Source of the DNA: Bacteroidales bacterium
GTDB lineage: Bacteria > Bacteroidota > Bacteroidia > Bacteroidales > NBLH01
Assembly (NCBI GenBank): GCA_021647685.1
Contig: JAKIUH010000047.1
Location: forward strand, 1-16,385
Direction of reading: 5' to 3'
Length of the DNA: 16,385 bases
This document shows positions 6,001 to 14,360 of the stretch, piece by piece. The position numbers and the translations under genes are program-made. The notes under the pieces are model-generated. The model was not told the origin of the DNA. It worked only from the letters and a program-made list of their open reading frames with translations, and did not search any database. Numbering within the stretch: the stretch's first letter is position 1; each line of letters starts with the position of its first letter.

Positions 6001-8652
6001 ATGGAAAAAATTACCAATTTTAAGCTTCGTGCCTTTTATCCGAATTATTTTTACTATAATTTTTTATTAAATCATCAAGGAGATTTTACGGTACACAAAA
6101 TTGGCGAAGGATATCGCAATCCTGTCGTAGAATACGATACCAATAATACAGCTCAAAGCAAGCATATTGAGATAGATTTTAAAGATGCTATTTTTTTACT
6201 TAACAACCCTAAACAGCTATCAATTAATTATATAGAGCTATTAATTAAAGCAAAAATTGAAGATAAGAAATCCATTGAGGAATTAAAAATAATACAAACA
6301 GAGTTCTTTTTAAAAAAAATCAATAAATTTAAAAACCTACAACTAACTGAAAACAGATATATTATACCATCTTTTTCAACTAATAGATACCCAATAGAGC
6401 ACATAAGTCATAAGGGGGCAGTTTTATTAATGCTTTCACAAAAAGCCTATCCGGTACCTGATTTCTGTATCATAAGTGCAAAAGCATTTAAATTGAACAA
6501 AGAAAAAAAACGTAAAATTATTCATCAAGCAATTAAAAATCTTGAAAATATGACCGGACAACAACTTGGTTCGCAAGATACACCTTTGGTATTTGCAATG
6601 CGTTGTGCCATGCCGGTTTATATACCCGGACTAATGCCTACTTACTTAAACGTTGGTGTAACGCAGCAGACCTATGTTTCTTTAAAAAACCTATATGGTT
6701 ATCATGTAGCCGGTAAAATATATTTGAATAATTTACGGACAATCTATTATTTGCTTTTTCCTGACAAACCCAAACCTGCAATTAGTAACAGGACTCAATA
6801 TTTCACATTAGAACAAATTAACCGTAAAATCAATTTCTTCTACGAAGAAATTTTAAATAAAGATGCTGCATTGCTCAGCGACCCCTATTACCAAATTGAT
6901 TTTTTTATCCGGCAAGCCGAATTGTTTTATGAAAAAAATGAATTACTCATCAATACATTTTTAAAAAACAAACAGGCTTACCCGAGTTTCATATTGCAAA
7001 AAATGGTTTGGACCATACGCGGACAAGATTCATATCCGGGAGTATTGTATAGTAGAAACTCTTATACCGGTGAAGGAATGCAAATTGAAAGTGTGCGCAG
7101 CATTTTTGGTGAGGAAATCATGTCGGGTTCCCTTAATGCTGAAAATACTGATTTTAATAATGCAGAGGAAATTAAAGAAAAATTTCCTGCAGTCTATCAC
7201 TTTTTACCAAAACTAAAATTGCTTGAAAAAGAAATCAGCTCACCGGCTACTATAGAATTTGCCGCCGAAACTTTTGAACATAAAAGTTTATTTGCAATTT
7301 TGCAACTCAACTCTTCTGAAATGAGTGGAAGAGCAATTTTACTGGCAGCCGTACAAATGTATCGCGAAAATCAAATTACAGCCAATGATGTGATAAAGCT
7401 AATTCAAAGCTACCATTTAAAGCAAATCTTTTCGCCAACAATTGATGAAAAAACACTTGATTATTTAAAACCATTTTGTCGCGGATTTACCGTATTGCCA
7501 CGCTCGGCAATTAGTGTAAAAATTTATTTTTCGGCAGCCAAAGCACTCGAAGCAAAACAAAGAGGCGAAACTGTAGGTTTTTGTAAAGATGAATTTGTAC
7601 CTTCCGATACAGTGGTGATGAGCGAAGTAGATGCCATAATCAGCCTTAATCCTGCGGCAATACATGTTGTTACAGCATGTTTGCGTTATGGAGTTCAAGC
7701 TTTTCTAAACTTAGAAAAATATGGAATTAGTCTAAAATCAAATTATTTGAGTAATAAACAGAACCATACAATTAAAGAAGGCGATTGGATTACACTGAAC
7801 AGCAATAATAAAACCATTTATCACGGAAAAGTAAAGATGCGTCCGGCACGCCTGCAACAATATATAAACGGCGAGCAAATAAAATTAGACAAAGAAAAAG
7901 AACAAACTTTTATCAAACTTGCCGATGCATATAAAACGTATCAAGAAATTGTAGAATATCTAAAAAAAAATAAAAAAGCCGGTTTTAATGAACTTATTAG
8001 AATTTACCGAAACGAAAAAGAAAAGGCAAAGCCCTTTATTAACAATTGGTTTGAAGATAACAAAGACGAGTATGTTTCCCAGATTTTAAATTGCGAATTG
8101 GGCTCGCATCAGGAACAACAAGCTATTTTTTTACTATTGGATTTAAAGAACAAGATAACTTTCTTTAAAAAAGTAATCCCTGTTTGTATCAATAAAAAAT
8201 TGAAAGGTTATACAGCAGGCTCTTTTATGCTGGGACGATTTTTAACACTTATGCTTCCTGTCAAATTTTGGAAAGTATTTTCTGAAGATGAAATACTGTT
8301 TATGCTCAATGAAACTGTATTGTTTGAAAAATATATCCATATACTCTATGAAGTAGGCGAACGAAATTTAAGCAAAGCACGTCATAAAATTTTAAAAAGC
8401 GGACTTCAAAATATAAAAATTCAAAACTTTAACCTGAAAAATTTCACAAGCTTAAAATTAGCATTTAAAGACTGGGATAAAATAACTGAAAATAAATTAG
8501 CACATTACGATAGCGAGCTCTTGATATTAATAAACGGATTAAATCAAACTTTTGGTGAACTTTATGATTATACAAAGCCTTGGTCATTTTCTAAATTAGA
8601 AAGTATTTGTAAAGATGAAGGTTTACCCATACCAAAAGAAACCGATAAATAA
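6001..8652 (+). CDS. PPDK-like phosphotransferase: ATP-grasp and phospho-His domains, no PEP barrel, unrecognised C-terminal region
   Basis: An 883-aa protein. Residues ~135-580 follow pyruvate phosphate dikinase: KGAVLLML...PVPDFCI (138 on), FAMRCAMPVYIPGLMPTYLNVG (R201, PGLM 209-212), GVLYSRNSYTGE (347-358), TIEF (E419), a LQ motif (Q435), the helical SGRAILLAAVQMY region, a swivelling-domain segment with H555 in NPAAIHVVTACLRYG, and IKEGDWITL (591-599). By alignment H555 occupies the phosphorylated-histidine position. Compared with PPDK, the TSH motif is AIH, and the Arg that normally follows Q435 by two residues is N437. The PEP/pyruvate-binding TIM barrel is absent; instead residues ~600-883 form a Lys/Glu-rich, probably helical region I do not recognise. 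I chose ATG 6001 over the upstream TTG at 5980 because it is the stronger codon. It might transfer phosphate to a non-pyruvate substrate (as rifampicin phosphotransferase does) or be a regulatory paralogue. Confidence 0.8.
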   Translation: MEKITNFKLRAFYPNYFYYNFLLNHQGDFTVHKIGEGYRNPVVEYDTNNTAQSKHIEIDFKDAIFLLNNPKQLSINYIELLIKAKIEDKKSIEELKIIQTEFFLKKINKFKNLQLTENRYIIPSFSTNRYPIEHISHKGAVLLMLSQKAYPVPDFCIISAKAFKLNKEKKRKIIHQAIKNLENMTGQQLGSQDTPLVFAMRCAMPVYIPGLMPTYLNVGVTQQTYVSLKNLYGYHVAGKIYLNNLRTIYYLLFPDKPKPAISNRTQYFTLEQINRKINFFYEEILNKDAALLSDPYYQIDFFIRQAELFYEKNELLINTFLKNKQAYPSFILQKMVWTIRGQDSYPGVLYSRNSYTGEGMQIESVRSIFGEEIMSGSLNAENTDFNNAEEIKEKFPAVYHFLPKLKLLEKEISSPATIEFAAETFEHKSLFAILQLNSSEMSGRAILLAAVQMYRENQITANDVIKLIQSYHLKQIFSPTIDEKTLDYLKPFCRGFTVLPRSAISVKIYFSAAKALEAKQRGETVGFCKDEFVPSDTVVMSEVDAIISLNPAAIHVVTACLRYGVQAFLNLEKYGISLKSNYLSNKQNHTIKEGDWITLNSNNKTIYHGKVKMRPARLQQYINGEQIKLDKEKEQTFIKLADAYKTYQEIVEYLKKNKKAGFNELIRIYRNEKEKAKPFINNWFEDNKDEYVSQILNCELGSHQEQQAIFLLLDLKNKITFFKKVIPVCINKKLKGYTAGSFMLGRFLTLMLPVKFWKVFSEDEILFMLNETVLFEKYIHILYEVGERNLSKARHKILKSGLQNIKIQNFNLKNFTSLKLAFKDWDKITENKLAHYDSELLILINGLNQTFGELYDYTKPWSFSKLESICKDEGLPIPKETDK

Positions 8653-9006
8653 ATCATTTCATGAGTTTATTTTTTAAAATTATTTTTAATGGTCTCATGA
8701 ACCCGAAGGCTCAGCGAAGCTAAACATCCACTTAAATTAAGGCGTTCGCTTATTTTTATACCTAAATGATCATGCCCCTGTGTCCGCCAGCCGGCGGATG
8801 GACCTTTCATTTAGTTTAAATATTTAAAAATTCAGGCAAGCAATAAGTACAAACCGGCAAGAATTTAAGCAAATAAATATACCTTGGTTTAGTTTTTGTT
8901 TCATAAATTAAGCTAACGTTTAGAATAAATGCTTGATTAATTTCGTATTTTCATTTTAATTTTATTAATTTGCAGGTTAAACGACTTTAAATTTTGTCAA
9001 AAAATA
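8653..9006. other. 354-bp intergenic region
   Basis: No convincing gene. It has an 8-bp inverted repeat TTCATGAG (8658-8665) / CTCATGAA (8694-8701) right after the PPDK-like gene, which may act as a terminator, and the larger stem-loop at 8762-8814. TTAATTTGCAGG near 8966-8977 resembles a degenerate -7 box for the gene at 9007. Confidence 0.5.
8762..8814. repeat. Extended stem-loop containing TCCGCC-loop-GGCGGA, copy 2
   Basis: The inner stem TCCGCC (8783-8788) / GGCGGA (8793-8798), loop AGCC, sits inside outer arms CTAAATGA (8762-8769) / TCATTTAG (8807-8814). It shares its core with the hairpin at 3562-3577. This could be a dispersed extragenic palindrome or a transcript-end structure. Confidence 0.5.
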
Positions 9007-11040
9007 GTGATTATTTTACAATATATCGTACATAAAAAATATTTATTTGTTATTCTGTTGATTTTTATGCTTGCTCCAACAGTGTTACAAGCCCAATTAT
9101 CGACGGAGCAAAATGCACAAATATCTCAATATAAATCTCTTATCTCGGATTATAAAAAAAAGAATGAGCTGAGAATGGCGGGATATTACCAGTATAAAAT
9201 TGGTACAGTATATCTTGAAGCAAACCAATATACCAAAGCAATTGATGAATTTTTAATTGCTGCCGAATATTATGAAAAAATTGGGAGTTACAGCAATAAG
9301 AAAAAAATATACAGTAATGTAGCCTTTTTATACGCAGAACTGGGGCAATTAAAAAATGCTAAAAAATATTACAATAAAAGTTTAGAAATAAGCAGAGTAT
9401 TAAAAAACAGAAATGATATTTCTGCCAGCCTCATGGAAGTGGCTACTATGGAAATATACGCAAAAGATTATACCAACGCACAAAGTCACTTGGGAGAAGC
9501 CCTTCAAATTGCCAACTCATTAAACGATGCTCGTTTATTAAGAACTTGTTACCGCCTGCTTTCTCAATTATATCAGGCATATGGTAATAAAAAGAAATCA
9601 AAAGAATATTACGAAAATTTCTTGATTTACGATAAGCATGTAAAAGAAGAAGATGCACGAAAACGTGAAGAAAAAGCCAATCAGACAATTACTGAAGAAA
9701 AGAAAAAATCGCAAATACTGATTGAAGAAAAAGAACTTCAAAGTTTGAAATTTAAAGCCTTAGAGTTAGAAAAGAGATTTCGTGAAGATTCATTGGCAAG
9801 AACCATTAAGGCAAAAGAAGATTCAATAGCCAGAGTTGAAGAAGAAAAAGTTAAATTTGCCAAATTGAATGAACTTTTAGAAAAAGAGTCTGAATTGCAA
9901 GAAAACAGAATTAAACGACAAGAATTAGAGGCACAACAGGCCAAAATGAAGCTGTATGGTGCAATTGCAGGAATTGCATTATTGGCACTTCTAATTATTG
10001 TAGCCCTCGTTGCATTTATTCAAAAACGTAAAGCAAACAAATTATTAGAACAACAGAAAATTGAAATTGAGATAAAAAGCGAGCAAATTAAACATAAAAA
10101 TGATGAATTGGAAGATGCAATGGAAAAAATCCAGTATCAGAACAAAAATATCATGCAAAGTATTAATTATGCGCAACGGATACAAGAAGCCATGATGCCA
10201 AAGCAAGAAACCATGCAGGCATTATTTAAAGATTCGTTTATATTTTTTAAGCCCAGAGATATTGTTAGCGGTGATTTTTATTGGTTTAAAGAGGTTGTAC
10301 CAAAAGAAAAGGGAGTTGAATATGAGAGTGAACAACTTGTATCCGGAGCAAATTTAGACCATGAAAAATATGTTGTTGCAGCAGTTGATTGTACAGGACA
10401 TGGAGTACCGGGGGCTTTTATGTCGATGTTGGGCTATAACCTGCTCAATGATATTGTTGGGAAAGGAATTATTGAACCCAATGATATTTTAAGCAACTTG
10501 CACAAAGGAATCAGAACATCACTAAATCAAGATGCAACCCAAAACCGTGACGGTATGGATATGGCATTATGTGTGATTGACCCCAAAGAGAAAATTGTTG
10601 AATATGCCGGTGCTCAAAACCCTTTGATATATATTCAAGACGGTAAATTATATCGGGTACGCGGAAACAAATACCCCGTGGGAGGATTTCAAGTTGAAAA
10701 TCATGAATATACAAAACATGTGATTAAGGTGGATAAACCAACAACTTTCTATATTTTTTCTGATGGTTTCCACGATCAATTTGGGGGACCCAGCGGGCGA
10801 AAATTTATGACCAAGAATTTTAGGGATTTATTATACGAAATTTATAATATGCCGATGGAAGAACAAAAAAATATATTAGAATTGGTTATTAATGAATGGA
10901 AAGGAGACAACGAACAAACCGATGATATTTTAGTAATTGGGTTTAGACTGGATTTTTCAGAAGAAAGAAAAATGAAAAAGCCCTTAAAAAAGGTGATAAG
11001 CAATACATTAGAAACTGAAAACCGTAACTCAGCTCTCTGA
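9007..11040 (+). CDS. Membrane-anchored TPR / SpoIIE-type protein serine phosphatase
   Basis: A 677-aa protein. A signal peptide or anchor (residues ~1-29, ending VLQAQ) precedes TPR-like helical repeats (~40-205), a long Lys/Glu coiled coil (~207-315), one transmembrane helix (~317-338, GAIAGIALLALLIIVALVAF), a second coiled coil (~340-385), the linker SINYAQRIQEAMMP, and a PP2C-type SpoIIE/RsbU phosphatase domain (~400-655). Metal-binding motifs are intact: SGDF (D423), DCTGHG (D461), SDGF (D586) and TDD (D639/D640). The expected topology is periplasmic TPR sensor outside and phosphatase in the cytoplasm, acting on a phospho-Ser/Thr protein such as an anti-sigma antagonist. No partner switch genes lie adjacent. 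The GTG start is chosen because it gives a complete signal sequence; no better ATG is upstream. TPR-coil-TM-SpoIIE proteins are common in Bacteroidota but mostly of unknown output. Confidence 0.9.
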   Translation: MIILQYIVHKKYLFVILLIFMLAPTVLQAQLSTEQNAQISQYKSLISDYKKKNELRMAGYYQYKIGTVYLEANQYTKAIDEFLIAAEYYEKIGSYSNKKKIYSNVAFLYAELGQLKNAKKYYNKSLEISRVLKNRNDISASLMEVATMEIYAKDYTNAQSHLGEALQIANSLNDARLLRTCYRLLSQLYQAYGNKKKSKEYYENFLIYDKHVKEEDARKREEKANQTITEEKKKSQILIEEKELQSLKFKALELEKRFREDSLARTIKAKEDSIARVEEEKVKFAKLNELLEKESELQENRIKRQELEAQQAKMKLYGAIAGIALLALLIIVALVAFIQKRKANKLLEQQKIEIEIKSEQIKHKNDELEDAMEKIQYQNKNIMQSINYAQRIQEAMMPKQETMQALFKDSFIFFKPRDIVSGDFYWFKEVVPKEKGVEYESEQLVSGANLDHEKYVVAAVDCTGHGVPGAFMSMLGYNLLNDIVGKGIIEPNDILSNLHKGIRTSLNQDATQNRDGMDMALCVIDPKEKIVEYAGAQNPLIYIQDGKLYRVRGNKYPVGGFQVENHEYTKHVIKVDKPTTFYIFSDGFHDQFGGPSGRKFMTKNFRDLLYEIYNMPMEEQKNILELVINEWKGDNEQTDDILVIGFRLDFSEERKMKKPLKKVISNTLETENRNSAL

Positions 11041-11214
11041 GTTCAGAATTTAAGACAAGGAACAATTAATATGAATTCAATATTCATTTATCACCAAAAA
11101 GAGCTGTTTTATCATTTAAAGTGCTATTTTAATAAAATATTAAATAAATTTGATAACAACTTATGTTTTTTAAACAACTAATTTGCTTAATTTGGAGTCT
11201 ATACAGATAGATAT

Positions 11215-11733
11215 ATGAAAAGATTTGTACTAATAATTACTATATGTCTTATTAGCATCAAGCTTATAAATGCACAGGCTGATACTGTTGCAAGATTAAC
11301 AACAATTGCATCTGGTACTGTTGATTTTTACTTTAATTCGGAGAATAAGATTAATAATGGGTTTGAACTAACGAACTTTACCAGGTTTAGAGTCTATTTT
11401 GTTGCAACGGATAACTTAGGAAACCCTACAGCAGCAGCATGGAGATTATTAGTACGATCAAATACTGCACAAATTGATGGAGATGCAGGAAATACTTTGG
11501 ATTTGAGAACAGTTCAAATATTTGCCGACTCAGGTGGGAATGGAACAGATCAAGGCTGGGTTTCATTGGCTGGTACAGATGTACTTTTGGTTGATGCAGG
11601 CGTGAATCCTGCCAATACTATTGATGTTACAATTTCGTATCGTTGTGGTATGGATGCAACATACCCTATTGCAGGACAAACACCGGATCATTATTATGTA
11701 GATTTAATATTCACTTTGGAATTAATTCCATAA
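11215..11733 (+). CDS. Small secreted beta-rich protein of unknown function
   Basis: 172 aa with a clear signal peptide (MKRFVLIITICLISIKLINA, likely cleaved before Q21). The mature part is rich in Thr, Asn, Asp, Val and Gly with alternating hydrophobic pattern, suggesting a single beta-sandwich domain: TVDFYFNSEN, RFRVYFVATD, AWRLLVRS, IDVTISYRCG and a final YYVDLIFTLEL strand. Only one Cys remains after the signal peptide and there is no lipobox. There is no C-terminal T9SS sorting domain, so it is probably periplasmic or part of a surface assembly. I recognise no family with confidence; fimbrial or DUF4402-like surface proteins have a similar look. It starts a run of envelope genes; the next follows after 51 bp. 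A -7-like TAATTTGC lies near 11180-11187. Confidence 0.75.
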   Translation: MKRFVLIITICLISIKLINAQADTVARLTTIASGTVDFYFNSENKINNGFELTNFTRFRVYFVATDNLGNPTAAAWRLLVRSNTAQIDGDAGNTLDLRTVQIFADSGGNGTDQGWVSLAGTDVLLVDAGVNPANTIDVTISYRCGMDATYPIAGQTPDHYYVDLIFTLELIP

Positions 11734-11784
11734 AATTATATAAAGATTAAAAACAAATGAAGTATTAATTTAAAACTAAAAATT

Positions 11785-12225
11785 ATGAAAAAGTTGAAAT
11801 ATTTTATTTTATTTTTCACAATTATATTGTTCGTTAATTGCGAAAAAAAACGTACAGAACCTTATGATATGGATAGCCGCTTACCGACTTTTAACGCTTT
11901 AATTAATTCTTATAATTTTGAAGCAGAAAGAATTACTATTGGCAAACCAAATGATCGTAGTCATATATTTGTTGCAGGAATAGACTCTTTGTATTTATTA
12001 AGTATTGGATTTCCAATGAATTGCGGTGAAAAAACCTTTGAGCTTCCAAGCAGCGACCCCAATTTTTTTATGTTGTTTAACAACATAGAAGGAAAAAAAG
12101 GGAAACTTGTTATTACTAAATATGATATTAACCTTGTTGAAGCAGAATTTGAATTTGAAACGGACAAAGATACTATCATCAACATTAAAAAAGGAACGTT
12201 TTCTATAATTTATGGAGTAGATTAA
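11785..12225 (+). CDS. Small lipoprotein of unknown function
   Basis: 146 aa with a lipoprotein signal (hydrophobic residues 6-17, lipobox FVNC, lipidated C19, followed by EKK). The mature domain begins with a short Asp/Arg linker, then an N-terminal FNALINSYNFEAERITIG segment and ends in KDTIINIKKGTFSIIYGVD. This order (FNA...NFEA at the front, a GTFSIIY strand at the end) resembles the Bacteroidota lipoproteins grouped as DUF6252, a comparison from memory and only tentative. It is probably exposed on an outer or inner membrane leaflet. It lies 51 bp after the small secreted protein and 30 bp before the interrupted T9SS gene on the same strand, so the three may be co-transcribed. Confidence 0.75.
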   Translation: MKKLKYFILFFTIILFVNCEKKRTEPYDMDSRLPTFNALINSYNFEAERITIGKPNDRSHIFVAGIDSLYLLSIGFPMNCGEKTFELPSSDPNFFMLFNNIEGKKGKLVITKYDINLVEAEFEFETDKDTIINIKKGTFSIIYGVD

Positions 12226-12255
12226 CAAAAAATTAACCTTAAAAATTAATACACT

Positions 12256-13752
12256 ATGAAACATAAAATTATTTCTATCATAATATTGATAAACATAAAT
12301 TTTATTTTTTTTGCGCAGAGTACTCATAGCTTCAAAGTTCCGGATAAAATACCTGCGAAAGTAGAGCAATTTGTTGATGCACATGCTCATGAAATTTTAA
12401 ACTCATCAAAATCAAAAAAACTGACTATTGGTTTTCTTGTTGATGATAATGGTATTTATAAAATTGTATTTTTACAAAACAACGAACTAATTTATTATGA
12501 TTCTAAAATTGGAAAAGTATTATCAATAACAAATCTGAAAACAACAAATGTAAAAAGTTTGGGCACGCAAGATATAGCTTTGGGCTGGTTCCGTGATTTG
12601 CCTAATTTTGGTGGAGCAGCAGAACAAGCTCATCATATTATAGAAGTTGCAAAATCTTCTTTATATTGGGAGTTTAATGTTAAACAAGTCTCCTGGGGAT
12701 ATTCAAGTCATCATTTTGAAACGGATCTTTGGTGGGACTGTTATGGAAAATACACCCATACAACACAAAAAGTTATTCTATACAAAAGAATACCAATTTT
12801 TCATGGGATACGCTTAGTTTCACATGAATATTCAGGCTATGAAACTAATTATTCAGGCGATTACTTTTCAGGAACAAACATCCCTGTTGATAACAATGTA
12901 ACGGAATACAAAATTGAGTTTAAAATAGATTTTATTCCTACATATATCTCAGGTGTCAATGTTATTTGTCAAACCCAACCTACAACATTCTCAATACAAA
13001 ATATACCTTCCCCCCTTAATTCGATTAGTTGGACTAAGAGTAATAATCTTGACTATATTAGTGGACAAGGAACAGTAAATTATAAAGTAAAGCCGACGCA
13101 ATTGTATAGTGAAGCATGGGTAAAAGCTGTTTTAAATACTGGCTGTGGTAATATTACACTTACTAAAACATTTTGAGTTGGCAAAACACTTCCATTAAAT
13201 TTAAGGATAAAAGACCGTTTTACAGGCATGTATAAATACCAGTTATGTAAATCAGAAGCCAATCCCGTTGATGCTGTGCATATTGCAGGAAATGCTTATA
13301 TTGACCATTGGCAATGGAGTGTTACAGGCGGTTATATTACTTATGACAATCCTTATGGAGATAACTCAAAAGCAACATTACGTCCAATCAGTAATTATTT
13401 TACGGTTAAAATAAAAGCCCACAATGCATGTGGTTGGTCCCAATGGGCAGATATGGGCGTAAGTGTAATAAATTGTGGTGGTAGCGGCTGGTATATGAAC
13501 GTATCGCCAAACCCTGCAACATCCGAAGCAACATTAACAATTAAAAACAACTCAAAACAAGAACAATTTGACGGGACGGCACAGTGGGAACTTGAAATTT
13601 ACAATCAAGGTTATATGTTGCAAGAAAAGCAAAACAAATTAAAAGGGAATACTTTTAAACTAAACACAAGTTCATGGAAAGAAGGTATTTATTACATCAA
13701 AGCAACTTATAAAGGCGAAATTGTTAGTGGAAAATTAATCATAAAAAAATAG
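12256..13752 (+). pseudogene. T9SS-targeted secreted protein interrupted by one in-frame TGA
   Basis: Read through the TGA at 13174-13176, this is a 498-codon frame. It has a signal peptide (residues 1-20, before Q21), a ~210-residue domain I do not recognise (containing a HEFETDLWWD-like WGYSSHHFETDLWWD segment), an Ig/PKD-like domain (~230-306), a shared module, and a C-terminal T9SS type A sorting domain (from ~YMNVSPNPATSEATL to GEIVSGKLIIKK). The break falls at codon 307 in KTF-stop-VGK; the homologous site in the M4 gene (16239-16241) is TGG in KTFWVGK, so a Trp codon has become a stop. The two halves are in the same frame and there is no frameshift. A restart at ATG 13228 would lack a signal peptide and could not be exported. 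The truncated 306-aa product would lose its sorting signal. A sequencing error of one base is the main alternative. Confidence 0.85.
13171..13320 (+). repeat. 150-bp direct repeat, copy 1 (inside the interrupted T9SS gene)
   Basis: Matches 16236-16385 with two differences: 13176 A versus G (stop versus Trp) and 13220 T versus C (Phe versus Ser). Homology fades abruptly upstream of 13171. Copy 2 is cut by the window edge, so the repeat may be longer. Confidence 0.95.
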
Positions 13753-13765
13753 ATTAATGATATAC

Positions 13766-13900
13766 TGTTTCTAACACGCAATATAGCAAAAAGCAGTAAA
13801 CTAGAAGGTTGGAGCAGGTTTAGCCCGTTTCAACTTTATCTTGATTTGAGAATATATCGCTCGCATCCCGCTTCATGCCATATCGCCACCGTTAGAAACA
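13766..13900. repeat. 135-bp imperfect palindrome with attC-like ends
   Basis: The ends are TGTTTCTAAC (13766-13775) and GTTAGAAACA (13891-13900), a perfect 10-bp inverted repeat. Inside, GCAATATAGC (13778-13787) faces GCCATATCGC (13877-13886): 8 of 10 pair, and both mismatches are A.C on the plus strand but G.T on the minus strand. Pairing continues weakly through AAGCAG... / ...CCCGCTT. Order and spacing resemble integron attC sites (R''-L''...L'-R'). The core TTCTAAC/GTTAGAA fits RYYYAAC/GTTRRRY except at the outermost base of each. It begins 14 bp after the stop of the preceding gene, as in a cassette. No integrase and no second copy are in the window, so a REP/MITE-type element is the alternative. 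Confidence 0.5.
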
Positions 13901-13973
13901 ATGAAAAACAAAAGTCCACCATATAATCTTAAAAAACAGACAAAAATCTATTCACCAATTAAGATTAAATTTT

Positions 13974-14348
13974 ATGAGATATTTAAAAATAAAAAGTTTT
14001 TTGTTCGTATTATTAATTCTTATTATAGGATGCAACAAAAGCAAAGTAGAAAGCCCTTGTGATGTAACTAACCCACAAGAAAACCTTGAATGGCTGAACC
14101 ATATATTACAAAAAAGTTTTTGTGCAGATGTGTATAAAATAGAATATAATGGCAATAAATATATAGGGATTTACGATTGCCCTGCAGGTCCGGGTGCAGC
14201 TGATTTAGGATGGATTATATATAATTGCGACGGAACAATTTTTTGTAAACTTATTGGGTTTACAGGGCAGTGCGATTGTCCAGACGATTTTACAGATAAT
14301 GCTAAAAAAACATTAATTTATCATCAAGATGAACCAATTAACCACTAA
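13974..14348 (+). CDS. Small cysteine-rich lipoprotein of unknown function
   Basis: 124 aa with a lipoprotein signal (hydrophobic 8-18, lipobox LIIGC, lipidated C20, then NKS). The mature part contains six further Cys, four in the second half (YNCDGTIFCKL, GQCDCPDDF), suggesting disulfides or metal binding outside the cytoplasm. A tryptophan-leucine helix (ENLEWLNHILQK) is followed by a strand-rich section, YKIEYNGNKYIGIYDCP and LGWIIYNCDGTIFC. The pattern recalls small Bacteroidota lipoproteins (DUF6970-like), but this is from memory and weak. It ends 12 bp before the M4 peptidase on the same strand, so the two are probably co-transcribed. A role as a partner or inhibitor of the protease is conceivable but nothing in the sequence shows it. 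Confidence 0.75.
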   Translation: MRYLKIKSFLFVLLILIIGCNKSKVESPCDVTNPQENLEWLNHILQKSFCADVYKIEYNGNKYIGIYDCPAGPGAADLGWIIYNCDGTIFCKLIGFTGQCDCPDDFTDNAKKTLIYHQDEPINH

Positions 14349-14360
14349 AATCAAAAAATC

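Noticed and set aside
8661..8723. 20-codon ORF starting at ATG 8661 (MSLFFKIIFNGLMNPKAQRS)
   Set aside because: Too short, no recognisable signal or start context, and it overlaps an inverted repeat likely acting at the transcript end.
11026..11043. 7-bp hairpin AACTCAG/CTGAGTT over the phosphatase stop codon as a terminator
   Set aside because: No T-run follows and the stem is weak; not enough to call a terminator.
13174..13176. TGA as a recoded Trp or selenocysteine codon
   Set aside because: Other genes terminate at TGA and use TGG for Trp, the second copy has TGG here, and no SECIS-like hairpin is evident immediately downstream.
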